A stretch of 64,000 bases of DNA from Bathymodiolus brooksi (Eukaryota > Mollusca > Bivalvia > Mytilida > Modiolidae). The notes below the pieces were generated by a model that made no database searches, was not told where the DNA came from, and saw only the letters and a program-made list of their open reading frames with translations. This document shows, one piece after another, positions 25,186 to 35,790 of the stretch (position 1 is its first letter; every line of letters starts with the position of its first letter). Both the position numbers and the translations under genes were made by a program. The stretch spans positions 55,710,203 through 55,774,202 of the forward strand of contig OY804586.1 in the NCBI GenBank assembly GCA_963680875.1, written 5' to 3'.

Positions 25186-25330
25186 AGTCAAGAATGAGGA
25201 ACCAAGAGACAAACTGAACATATTCATGGCCATTCATAACACAGACATTCCAGTTAACTAAGTCGAGATGACGACCGTAAAACTTGTGAAGTGGTCATTT
25301 AAATCTAACCACCAGGAACTTTATTATTAT
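25186..25330 (-). pseudogene. Shorter duplicate of the retroelement relic
   Basis: This is the copy-2 equivalent of the 22,735-22,870 sequence: the FYDRH-like segment and the adjacent 3' part remain, but the FNFPIVN part is gone through the deletion at 25,322. Non-functional. Confidence 0.5.
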
Positions 25331-25431
25331 AACTTCAATCAACAGTTTTCAAGTGAATATATGTGATTATTCCTGTACAGTTTAGGTTCAATCGAGTTTG
25401 CAGAATGTTGTTTTTAATTCATTTTCCAGAA

Positions 25432-25873
25432 GGCAAAAAAACAAAATGCGAGTTTACTGTCACATGTAAAAAAAATCTAGGGTCAATCGGTTGGCATTAT
25501 TTATTTTTATTTTTATTTTTTTAACTAGCAGCAAAACCGGAAATAGTCATTCCCGGTTCCAGAATCCGATTCCGGTATATCATTTTTGAAATTTCCGGTA
25601 AATCGTCATTTGTTGAAGCTGTTTTATGACGAGTTACAGATTTTCTACCTTCTTTGCTCTCAATTTCGACAAAAAGCTAGCGGTTGAATAAATAAAACAT
25701 TGCTGCTGATTAAACAACAAAAATGGTTATCTGAATTCTGTGAAAAAATTGATAGGGTCGCTAGCAAAAATTAGGGTCGAATAATTGCCTATAAAAAAGG
25801 TTAGGGTCGGCGGCTGAAAAATAGGGTCGGTCAGGTGACCGTAAACTCACATATTTTTTTTATTTTCTTTGCC
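25432..25873. mobile_element. MITE-like element with long terminal inverted repeats
   Basis: The left end GGCAAAAAAACAAAATG then CGAGTTTACTGTCAC mirrors the right end GTGACCGTAAACTCAC followed by an AT run and CTTTGCC, so the arms of 32-39 bp pair with a few mismatches. The interior is non-coding and holds several AGGGTCG motifs near the right end and CCGG-rich words (TTCCGGT) in the middle. Duplication copy 1 lacks the element: TTCCAGAA is followed there by a 19-bp stretch and then TAATTGTGG. No transposase is present, so mobility would need a relative in trans. The missing 19 bp means the target duplication cannot be read. Confidence 0.85.
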
Positions 25874-26442
25874 TAATTGTGGCTTCATTGGATTTCTTTT
25901 CATAGGATTAAATAAGGGACTTGTCATCAAAAATTTAAATTTTATCAATAATAATTGGCTCTAGTGTCATATTGAATTTCCAAATTGAACGAAAACAATT
26001 CAAGGAGCATTCCTGCCAAGTTTGCTTGACACTACCATAATATACCCAACATTTCTTAGTCAAAAATGGCTTAGAGAAAATGGAGGATCTGTGTAGAAAG
26101 ATAATAACGTACAACACAAAATAACACACTCGAGGGGGTAACACCACCTCCCACATATCCCAAGAGTTCATGTATTGTATGGGCATGGAATACGTGATGG
26201 ACATGGAGAATATAAATAAACGCACCAATCATAATATTATTTAGAATACAATTACAGTAAGTCATATGAGGTTGACATTTTGAATTTCATGTACACATCA
26301 CATTAACTTGGACAATGATCGTTTAATGGACATTATTGTACATCCTGTTCAATTGTTACTAAGCAGGAATAGCCTGCACAAATATCAAGCAAGTTTAAGA
26401 GTAATTTAAATTGATGAACACTGCAACAAATTTTGAGTGTCA

Positions 26443-27027
26443 ACAAGATGAACTGTGAGCTAATGTTCACTTATGATAACCCCGCTCTTCGGCAAACAGG
26501 AAGTAGGAATCTGACGGGTCCAAAAACGCTTCCCACAATATGGCATACATATATGAAGCTTGTGACCAAATATCAGATTCCCGTCATCAATTGTTGCTTA
26601 GAAAAATGCGACGAAAAATATGCATATACAAATGTATGTTAAATGTGTATAAAAATCAACAAAATCGGCAAACAGGAAGTAGGAATCTGATGGGTCCAAA
26701 AACGCTTCCCACGATATGGGGTACCTATATGAAGCTTGAGACCAAATATCACATCTCTGCCATCAATAGTTGCTGAGAAAAATGAGCATATATGTTCAAT
26801 GTGTATAAAAATCAACAAAGTCGGCACACAGGAAGTAGGAATCTGATGGGTCCAAAAACGCTACCCACAATATGGTATACCAATATGACACTTGTGACCA
26901 AATATCAGATTTGTGCCATCAACAGTTACAGAGAAAAATGTGACAAAAAATATCTTGGACGGACGGAAGGACAGACGGACAGAGGTAAAACAGTATACCC
27001 CCCTCCCCTTTCGGGGAGCAGGGGTAT
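26443..27027 (+). mobile_element. GGAC-family repeat insertion with three internal units
   Basis: Copy 1 reads GTGTCAAAAACATTTTAATC (23,821). Copy 2 has about 585 bp inserted after GTGTCAA. The insert begins near GATGAACTGTGAGCTAATG with ATAACCCCGCTC, contains GGAAGTAGGAATCTGA three times (26,499, 26,675, 26,831), and ends in GGACGGACGGAAGGACAGAC followed by a hairpin (CCCCTCCCCTTTCGGGGAG) and GGGGTATAAAA. The empty site gives direct evidence of insertion after the duplication. Confidence 0.85.
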
Positions 27028-27385
27028 AAAAATATTTTAATCACAAATTGAGGTTTGTGATTAAATTTTTTTTTCTATTGTCCAAGTCCATTGAATAACG
27101 ATATATGATAGAAGATAATTCCTAATTAAATTTAAAAAAATAACACTTTCAAAAACACAGTTGAATTATTACTCATGTAATGTCTGGCATAATTTATTCA
27201 GCAGTTTTTTTATGAGAGTTTCATTAAAATGTATACATTTCATAGGATTTCAAGAAATACTAAATGTTTGAGGTGCCTTTCACAGGAGAAGTAGAAATAT
27301 CAATAGTTAATATAGCTTTAATTGCGAAGTCCTTGTTGCTCATGTTTTTAGTTTTTTGTGATCTCCTATTATGTGTCTTGACTTT

Positions 27386-27680
27386 CTTAACTCTGTGTTG
27401 TGATGTCCGTTACGATTTCCGCATAATAACGATGCTCGGTTCGTCTTTACCTCCAGTTGTTTGTAGGAGGGTTCATGTCTCATTTCCGTTATTTATGTTT
27501 GCTTAGGCATAGTAGTGTCCGACACATATTGTGTTTTTGTTTTGTTTGTCATCGTCCTGTGTCTTGTGTACCTAGTGTTGCCAATTTCTCTGGATGGTTC
27601 ATTCGTGATTGCCTCTTCGGTTTTCTCTAACGTTTATTTACTTAATACTCTGTTCATATTGATTAGCCATGGTTAGGAGA
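27386..27680. other. Unassigned spacer
   Basis: No ORF with recognisable content. The T-rich sequence before the left direct repeat of the tyrosine-recombinase element includes pieces such as GTTGCTCATGTTTTTAG just upstream that look like a common dispersed repeat. Confidence 0.4.
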
Positions 27681-27823
27681 AGCAATATGATCATATTTGT
27701 AGTATATTTCATCATTTCAAATCTATCTAACCATAAACCCTAATATGGATAAATACCTGGTTGTTTATGTCTTTTCTTTTTAATTACTGAAAATGTAAAA
27801 GTTAATAAGATTACAAAATGTTT
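27681..27823. repeat. Left flanking direct repeat (about 143 bp)
   Basis: AGCAATATGATCATATTTGT through ATTACAAAATGTTT matches 38,414-38,565 almost base for base with a few small indels. The pair brackets the tyrosine-recombinase retroelement and the 0.9-kb array. It could be the A1/A2 pair of a split-direct-repeat (Ngaro-type) retroelement, or a host duplication. Confidence 0.85.
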
Positions 27824-27970
27824 TAGTGAAGCCACGACCACGGCAGTTATTTCCCTGGGTTTCGATTCACTTATTTCACCAGAAGATTTAGCAAAATCAA
27901 AAATTCCAGTGGGACAAATTAAAATGTTACTTAAAGCAGTTAAACAAACTTTTTTGTCGAAGACGCGACA

Positions 27971-28746
27971 ATGGCGGAGGACACATCAGATTTGGGGCAT
28001 GCGCAACCGGACCTTCCGGTTAATAATGTAAACAATTCTATAAACACTGGTGATGCTTATGTGGATGAGGTATTGAGCCAGTTTTAACAGCAGCAACATC
28101 ATGGACAACCAATTGGTACTGGGGAAAATATTGTGTGGCAAGACCCTCAAATATATATTAAATCTTTATCAAATACTCAAGATAATAATTATCATGATAT
28201 TATTGACTTTGTAAGTGCCTCTGGCACAAGTTTTAATGATGAAATCTTGTTATCTTATTCGTCGACAGGACAGTTAATTTTTAAATCTGGGCCTTCCAAG
28301 CCTAAGCTGGAATTAATTTCTTTATGTCAATGGTCTATGGCTAGTTTGGCCATTTTGTATAAAAAGTTAGAGGAGGGTAGTTTAAACCAAGCAAACATAA
28401 TTGATTATCTGTCTTACAAACGACCAGGATTTATCAATTGATTACTACCCATGACATGATCTCTGTTCTGTTCTATGACAGAGAATATTGACGTCTACAG
28501 GGTAGACATAAGTTCAGATGGGGTACAGACATACCTCATATCCAAACTGTTTTTCTAAAACCCAAAATGGCACGCCCCTCCTAGACACAACCACAACGGG
28601 GGGTCCAATATCAGGGGAAATATACTTTGCAATCGGCATCAGGCAAGGAGATATGCAAAAAGTTTAACTCACGCCAGGGTTGTACTCTGGCTGCATGCAA
28701 ATTTGAGCACTCTTGTAACATGCTAGATTGTGGAAAATTGCACTCT
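27971..28746 (+). pseudogene. Gag-like ORF of tyrosine-recombinase retrotransposon, broken
   Basis: An ATG at 27,971 (MAEDTSDLGHAQPDL) opens a frame that meets one TAA at 28,085-28,087 and then continues in the same frame to 28,441. In the middle it resembles Gag-like proteins of tyrosine-recombinase retroelements (LSNTQDNNYHDIIDFV, LISLCQWSMASLAIL). After frame changes, 28,651-28,746 encodes a cysteine/histidine finger: C-x8-C-x4-C-x3-H followed closely by C-x4-C-x3-H (words CKKFNSRQGC and CKFEHSC). Such a CCCH-like finger at the end of ORF1 is seen in DIRS/Ngaro-type elements. The protein would coat element RNA. It cannot be made from this copy. The start is chosen because it is the first ATG and is followed by the longest coding-like frame. 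Confidence 0.7.
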
Positions 28747-30367
28747 GCCTCTACACACACTTTTCCACATCCAAAAAACTAGCAGGCTTGGTAAAACCTA
28801 TGCGTGATCTTAATCTTGAAGCTTGGGAAAATGAACTTGAAAATGATTTTGATAAAACATTTTTACTTCATGGCATTGCATTTGGCTTTGATATTGCTAA
28901 TCAAGAAAATCTGCCGGTAGACATTTTGGCAAAAAATCATCCTTCTGCCCTACCTGGTAGCCAATTATACGAAAAAGCCCATTTGCAAATATTAAATGAA
29001 ATTGAATGTGGCCCATTGTGGGAACTATGTTTTGACTGAATCCCCTCCGAGAAATATAAATCCCTTAGGGGTAATTCCCAAACCAGATGGGGGTGTACGT
29101 CTGATTCATGATTGCAGCCGTCCTGATGGTACAGCTGTAAACGATTTTGTTGGCCACTTTGAAAAGCAACGTTTTCAAACAATTGATGATGCACCAAAAT
29201 TGGTGTCAAAAGATTATTATATGAGTAAAGTTGACCTTAAATCGCCATACAGGTCCGTCAGCATCAATACTAAAAGTCAAGAGGTAACAGGTTCCCAATG
29301 GAGTTTTCCTGATGGCAGAGAATATACTTTTATTGACAAGAAACTCCCTTTTGGTTCAAAATTAACTCCGGGCATATTCCATAGACTTTCTCAAGCCATG
29401 CGCAGAATGATGTCACGCAGAGGTTTTACCAGTTGCATACTTGGATGATTTTCTTATATGCGAGACAAAGGACAGGTTCAGATTGGCTTTAAACGCCTTG
29501 GTTCACTTGTTCAGGAAATTGGGGTTTATGATAATTACTTTTTTGGGGATAGAAATAGATTCCTCAACAATGGAACTTAGGCTTCCTACAGATAAGCTGT
29601 TCCTGTTGCGGCTAGAGTTGGACGATTTTAAAGTTCGCAAACAAGCTTCAAAAAAGCAATTACAGTCCCTTGCTGGGAAGCTAAACTGGGCATCAGCAGT
29701 GATTCGGGGCGGGAGAGTATTCCTCCGTAGAATTATTGACTGCATTACATCACTAAAGCGTGATTGGCACAAAATACTCCTCAAAGGCGAGGTTTTAGCT
29801 GATATTGCATGGTGGCACAAATTTTTGGCAAAGTTTAACGGCAAATCATTACTGCTTGATAAATTAGCTATTACATCGATCTGCACGGATGCTTGCCGCA
29901 TAGGGGCAGGAGGTTATTACCAAGATGACTGGTTTTATGCAAACTGGGTGGTAGATTTTCCTTTCGCAAATAATCTTCATATAAATCAGCTTGAAGCCTT
30001 TTCAGTAGTTTTAGAGACCCTTAGATGGGCAAAACAGTGGCGAAACAAAAGAGTGATTATTTTTTCTGATAACATGGCAACAGTCACATGCCTCAACAAG
30101 GGAAGTTAAAAAAATAGGACTCTAATGTCCTACCTTAGGCATTTATATTGGCTATCCGCATCTTTCAATTTTCATATAGTAGCACTTCATGTGCCGGGAA
30201 AGGATAATGTATTAGCAGACAATATATCCTGGCTGCATGAATCTTCTTCTTTTATATATTTTTTGCGTTATTGCCTTCCTGCCCCTTTAAGGTTAATCCA
30301 CCTTCATGAGCACATGTCTAACGCAGCCTTATCTTTTCTTTTATCCAGGCATGTTAAACACCAGTAA
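28728..30367 (+). pseudogene. Reverse transcriptase-RNase H of tyrosine-recombinase retrotransposon, broken
   Basis: Three frame segments together cover the usual RT-RNase H order. 28,728-29,039 holds an N-terminal RT lead (HGIAFGFDIANQEN). 28,996-29,448 holds RT core motifs: PKPDGGVRLIHDCSRP, the motif-A stretch KVDLKSPYRSVSI with the catalytic Asp, and LPFGSKLTPGIFH. A frameshift near 29,430 precedes YLDD at 29,438-29,449. 29,441-30,109 continues through the RT thumb to RNase H, with TDACRIGAGG, LEAFSVVLETLRWAK and FSDNMATV supplying the acidic residues. A TAA at 30,107-30,109 interrupts it, and the same frame resumes to LHVPGKDNVLADNISW. The product would copy element RNA to DNA. Two frameshifts and one stop make this copy dead. 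The style of RT (YLDD, HDCSRP) is that of DIRS/Ngaro-like elements and not of LTR or LINE elements. Confidence 0.85.
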
Positions 30368-31330
30368 TATTCAGGCTCTGGACAACATTGCTGCCTTGTT
30401 TCGATGTCACACCTTTGCGGAGTCAACAAAAAAGACTTCCTTACTTTATTTTAAATCTTACTGCTCCTGTTGCACTCAGATTAATATACCTTTAGTATCT
30501 TTAAGTGATCTTAGCCTCGCAAGATATATAGCATTTTTGTCTGGCCGTTTATGTTTTAAATCTTTACAAAATTATCTTTCAGTCATAAACCTCCTTCATA
30601 AGGAAGCGCAAATACCCTCCCCTATAAATTCTCATTATATTCAAGGGGTTCTGTGAGGAGCAAAACGTCATTTAGGGGACACCCGTCATCCCAAATTTCC
30701 CATTACCCCAGCTATTTCACAAGGATTTTTTTTAAATTTAAATGTAGGTCATAGATCCGACATTATTTTTTGGGCTGTTTGTTTGGTGGCCTTTTTCTCA
30801 TTTATTCGCAAGTGAAATCTTTTTGTTCCATCACAAACTGAGTTTGATCCGGCTCGCCATTTAAGCAAAGAAGCTGTAGTCTTTCACAAAGATGGTGTCA
30901 TTTTAGGTATAATTAAGACAAAAACAATTCAAAACGCAGAAAGAGTCCTTAAAATTCATTTGCCCCGAATTCCTCGGTCCCTCGTTTGCCCTGCCCAGGC
31001 CTTATTAATATCATTCAAATTGGCCCCAGCCAATAGTTCTTGCTATCCAGCCTTTTTATATAAAAACTGTACTAAAGTTATTCCACTAACTTATTCAGTT
31101 TTCCTTTCCAAACTGAAAAGGTTCCTTTCAGAATTGGGCATTAACAACACCCTTTATTCAGGGCATAGTTTCAGACGGGGGGGGGGGGGCGGTGCTTCCT
31201 TCACTTTAGAATGTGGTGTCCCATTTGAACTTATCCAGTCCCATGGAGACTGGAAGAGTGACACTTCAGCATAGGCAGTTAGATATGAATCGTTTAGCAC
31301 AAGCTTTATGCAAGGCTTAATATTTTTGTA
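30306..31330 (+). pseudogene. Tyrosine recombinase (integrase) of the retrotransposon, broken
   Basis: The first part (30,306-30,656) carries the helical N-terminal core-binding region (ALDNIAALFRCHTF, YLSVINLLHKEA). After a frame change, 30,660-31,274 contains the catalytic domain: the first Arg in FFSFIRK (codon 30,807-30,809) is followed at once by a TGA (30,813-30,815) where a Ser-like residue is expected, and then comes the box GHSFRRG (31,161-31,181) with the H-x-x-R pair. A run of 13 G (31,177-31,189) adds about three in-frame glycines. HGDWKSD follows. The place where the tyrosine nucleophile is expected (about 31,265-31,290) is shifted and no longer reads Tyr in a sensible frame. The enzyme would integrate circular element DNA by site-specific recombination. 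Its presence after RNase H identifies the element class. Confidence 0.82.
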
Positions 31331-31714
31331 GTATATATTAGCTGCTGATATTGTAAACATTGTACTGTGTAAAAAATTTAGCTTTGATTGTTGCTCCTTG
31401 TATGGAGACCCTTGATTTTATCTATTGATATATGTATTAATTTTATTTACACATGCGTTACTGTATATACATATGTGTGTGTGTTAATTTATATGCTTAT
31501 TGGTTAGGGTCTTGCCACTCGTATTCCTGAATTTGCAAGCTTTATTAGGATTCTAGTGCAGCGATGCAGCAGATAATGTTATTGACAGTAGTGCTGATTA
31601 TTTTGTGTCACTAACTTTTTAAACATTTTAATACTTATTGTTGAACTTTATAAAATAATATAATTGTGTTTTTACTATCATATGTTTTCCTACTACTATA
31701 TCTCAGGTTTGGAC
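31331..31714. other. 3' non-coding part of the retroelement or spacer
   Basis: AT-rich sequence with no ORF, between the recombinase remnant and the first 0.9-kb unit. I did not find it repeated at 38,566-38,940, where a Ngaro-type B2 repeat would be expected. Confidence 0.4.
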
Positions 31715-32830
31715 ATTTTTGTTTGGAGAACCACAATTTATCTTTTATTCATTGATTGAAAAACTTGTTATTCATGCTTATTCTTGCTTATTCTTGCTTT
31801 ATTTCAAATTTAAATTATGCCTTGAAATAAACTGTGGTTAGTTATTCCAAAACTGACTGTATTTTTTTATACTTATGTTGTTTTACTCTACACTGCTTTG
31901 TATTCTACTCGGCCACTGTATCCGGGATTACCTGGTGCTACACCTTGGTGTGTATATGGTGTAAAACACATCAAGTGTTGACAGGGAGGCAGAGAAGAAG
32001 CTGTGTTGTATGGTCTGCGGTGGGTAATTGGGAGTGGGATGGATTCCTACATAAATTCACAGATTAATGAGAGTATATTTAGTAAATACATTATTAATCA
32101 GAATATGTGCTTTCTTTAGTTTCGTATTTGCCAAAATTCCTTAAAGTCGCTTCCAATTAATTGTTTTGCTGTGCAGAGCTCAACAACCAATCAAAATGTT
32201 TCATTTTCAAATTTGAATTGCTTTGCTGTGCAGAGCTCAACAACCAATCAAAATGTTTCATTTTCAAATTTGAATTGTGTTGCTGTGCAGAGCTCAACAA
32301 CCAATCAAAATGTTTCGTTTTTTAAATTTGCTATGACTGGAAATTGAGGTCATCCAATCCTAATTTAATATTCAAATTTCCCGGGTTAACATTGACCAAT
32401 CAGATAACAGATTTTTTTCAAACTCAGCGTCATCCCCGCATCCGTTCTTGCATTCCAAAAAATTGCTTACAGCAGTCAGCATCGATTTAGCTTTTGCAAA
32501 AAAGTGTATCTCCTTTTTCCACCCTCCACACCCTAAGCCTTTATGTTCATATTGCTAAGATATTTCAATTGATAGTGTCTATCATACACTTGGTTTATTT
32601 TGTTATTACATGTATACTTCATATCATTTTGTTTTAGTTTAGTTTTGATCCACAGATAACATTTACCATGTTTATGTTCTGTGGAGTGGAGAACCACAGT
32701 TTATCTTTTATTCATTGATTGAACAACTTGTTATTCATGCTTATTCTTGCTTTATTTCAAATTTAAATTATGCTTTGAAATAAACTGTGGTTAGTTTGCC
32801 CAAACCTGACTTTGTATTTTTTTCATACTT

Positions 32831-35520
32831 ATGTTCTTTTACTCTACACTGCTTTATATTCTACTCGGCCACTGTATCCGGGATTACTTGGTTTATCCAA
32901 CCTTGGTGTGTATATGGTGTAAAACACATCAAGTGTTGACAGGGAGGCAGAGAAGAAGCTTTGTTGTATGGCCTGTGGTGGGTAATTGGGAGTGGGAGGG
33001 GTTCCTACATAAATTCAGATTAATGGGAGTATTTTTAGTAAATACATTATTAATCAGAATATGTGCTTTCTTTAGTTTCGTATTTGCCAAAATTCCTTAA
33101 AGTCGCTCCCAATTAATTGCTTTGCTGTGCAGAGCTCAACAACCAATCAAAATGTTTCATTTTTAAATTTGAATTGTGTTGCTGTGCACAGCTCAACAAC
33201 CAATCAAAATGTTTTGTTTTTTAAATTTGCTATGACTGGAAATTGAGGTCATCCAATCATAATTTAATATTCAAATTTCCCGGGTTAACATTGACCAATC
33301 AGATAACAGATTTTTTTCAAACTCAGCGTCATCCCCGCATCCGTTCTTGCATTCCAAAAAATTGCTTACAGCAGTCAGCATCGATTTAGCTTTTGCAAAA
33401 AAGGGTATCTCCTTTTTCCACCCTCCACACCCTAAGCCTTTATGTTCATATTGCTAAGATATTTCAATTGATAGTGTCTATCATACACTTGGTTTATTTT
33501 GTTATTACATGTATACTTCATATCATTTTGTTTTAGTTTAGTTTTGATCCACAGATAACATTTACCATGTTTATGTTCTGTGGAGTGGAGAACCACAGTT
33601 TATCTTTTATTCATTGATTGAAAATCTAGTTATTCATGCTTATTCTTGCTTTATTTCAAATTTAAATTATGCTTTGAAATAAACTGTGGTTAGTTTGCCC
33701 AAACCTGACTTTGTATTTTTTTCATACTTATGTTTTTTTACTCTACACTGCTTTATATTCTGCACGGCCACTGTATCCGGGATTACCTGGTCTATCCAAC
33801 CTTGGTGTGTATATGGTGTAAAACACATCAAGTGTTGACAGGGAGGCAGAGAAGAAGCTGTGTTGTATGGCCTATGGTGGGTAATTGGGAGTGGGAGGGT
33901 TTCCTACATAAATTCAGATTAATGGGAGTATTTTTAGTAAATACATTATTAATCAGAATATGTGTTTTCTTTAGTTTCGTATTTGCCAAAATTCCTTAAA
34001 GTCGCTTCCAATTAATTGTTTTGCTGTGCAGAGCTCAACAACCAATCAAAATGTTTCATTTTTAAATTTGAATTGTGTTGCTGTGCAGAGCTCAACAACC
34101 AATCAAAATGTTTTGTTTTTTAAATTTGCTATGACTGGAAATTGAGGTCATCCAATCATAATTTAATATTCAAATTTCCCGGGTTAACATTGACCAATCA
34201 GATAACAGATTTTTTTCAAACTCAGCATCATCCCCGCATCCGTTCTTGCATTCTAAAAAATTGCTTACAGCAGTCAGCATCGATTTAGCTTTTGCAAAAA
34301 GTGTATCTCCTTTTCCCACCCTCCACACCCTAAGCCTTTATGTTCATATTGCTAAGATATTTCAATTGATAGTATCTATCATACACTTGGTTTATTTTGT
34401 TATTACATGTATACTTCATATCATTTTGTTTAGTTTTGATCCACAGATAATATTTAACATGTTTATGTTCTGTGGAGTGGAGAACCACAGTTTATCTTTT
34501 ATTCATTGATTGAAAATCTAGTTATTCATGCTTATTCTTGCTTTATTTCAAATTTAAATTATGCTTTGAAATAAACTGTGGTTAGTTTGCCCAAACCTGA
34601 CTTTGTATTTTTTTCATACTTATGTTGTTTTACTCTACACTGCTTTATATTCTACTCGGCCACTGTATTAGGGATTACCTGGTGTATCCAACCTTGGTGT
34701 GTATATGGTGTAAAACACATCAAGTGTTGACACGGAGGCAGAGAAGAAGCTGTGTTGTATGGCCTGTGGTGGGTAATTGGGAGTGGGAGGGGTTCCTACA
34801 TAAATTCAGATTAATGGGAGTATTTTTAGTAAATACATTATTAATCAGAATATGTGCTTTCTTTAGTTTCGCATTTGCCAAAATTCCTTAAAGTCGCTTC
34901 CAATTAATTGTTTTGCTGTGCAGAGCTCAACAACCAATCAAAATGTTTCATTTTTAAATTTGAATTGTGTTGCTGTGCAGAGTTCAACAACCAATCAAAA
35001 TGTTTCGTTTTTTAAATTTGCTATGACTGGAAATTGAGGTCATCCAATCATAATTTAATATTCAAATTTCCCGGATTAACATTGACCAATCAGATAACAG
35101 ATTTTTTTCAAACTCAGCGTCATCCCCGCATCCGTTCTTGCATTCCAAAAAATTGCTTACAGCAGTCATCATCGATTTAGCTTTTGCAAAAAAGTGTATC
35201 TCCTTTTTCCACCCTCCACACCCTAAGCCTTTATGTTCATATTGCTAAGATATTTCAATTGATAGTGTCTATCATACACTTGGTTTATTTTGTTATTACA
35301 TGTATACTTCATATCATTTTATTTTAGTTTAGTTTTGATCCACAGATAACATTTACCATGTTTATGTTCTGTGGAGTGGAGAACCACAGTTTATCTTTTA
35401 TTCATTGATTGAAAATCTAGTTATTCATGCTTATTCTTGCTTTATTTCAAATTTAAATTATGCTTTGAAATAAACTGTGGTTAGTTTGCCCAAACCTGAC
35501 TTTGTATTTTTTTCATACTT
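32831..35520 (+). repeat. Trimeric higher-order unit, copy 1 (2,690 bp)
   Basis: Three successive 0.9-kb units with distinct marks: unit A codes SFVVWPVVG, unit B reads CTGCACGGCC and codes CVVWPMVG, and unit C reads GTATTAGGGATTACC and has ACACGGAGGC. The same A-B-C order starts again at 35,521. Spacings are 2,690 (A), 2,690 (B) and 2,691 (C). Confidence 0.92.
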
Positions 35521-35790
35521 ATGTTCTTTTACTCTACACTGCTTTATATTCTACTCGGCCACTGTATCCGGGATTACCTGGTGTATCCAACTTTGGTGTG
35601 TATATGGTGTAAAACACATCAAGTGTTGACAGGGAGGCAGAGAAGAAGCTTTGTTGTATGGCCTGTGGTGGGTAATTGGGAGTGGGAGGGGTTCCTACAT
35701 AAATTCAGATTAATGGGAGTATTTTTAGTAAATACATTATTAATCAGAATATGTGCTTTCTTTAGTTTCGTATTTGCCAAAATTCCTTAA
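35521..35790 (+). other. Recurrent 89-codon open frame in the 0.9-kb units
   Basis: An ATG-started frame of 89 codons recurs at 32,831, 33,730, 34,622, 35,521 and 37,313; at 36,420 a one-base insertion extends it to 138 codons, and at 31,834 and 38,213 it is shorter. The peptide starts MFFYSTLLYIL and contains CIWCKTHQVLTGRQ and WEWEGFLHKF. There is no recognisable domain and no evidence of translation. Because the units are nearly identical, conservation of the frame is weak evidence. The last full-length example is given here as representative. Probably not a gene. Confidence 0.2.

Larger units (their letters stand above)
24860..27385. repeat. Segmental duplication, copy 2 (with insertions)
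   Basis: This is the counterpart of 22,400-24,122. Relative to copy 1 it has lost about 260 bp at 25,322/25,323 (including most of the retroelement relic), gained a 442-bp inverted-repeat element at 25,432-25,873, and gained about 585 bp of a GGAC-family repeat at 26,443-27,027. Homology ends near GTGTCTTGA (24,122 and 27,381). Confidence 0.88.
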
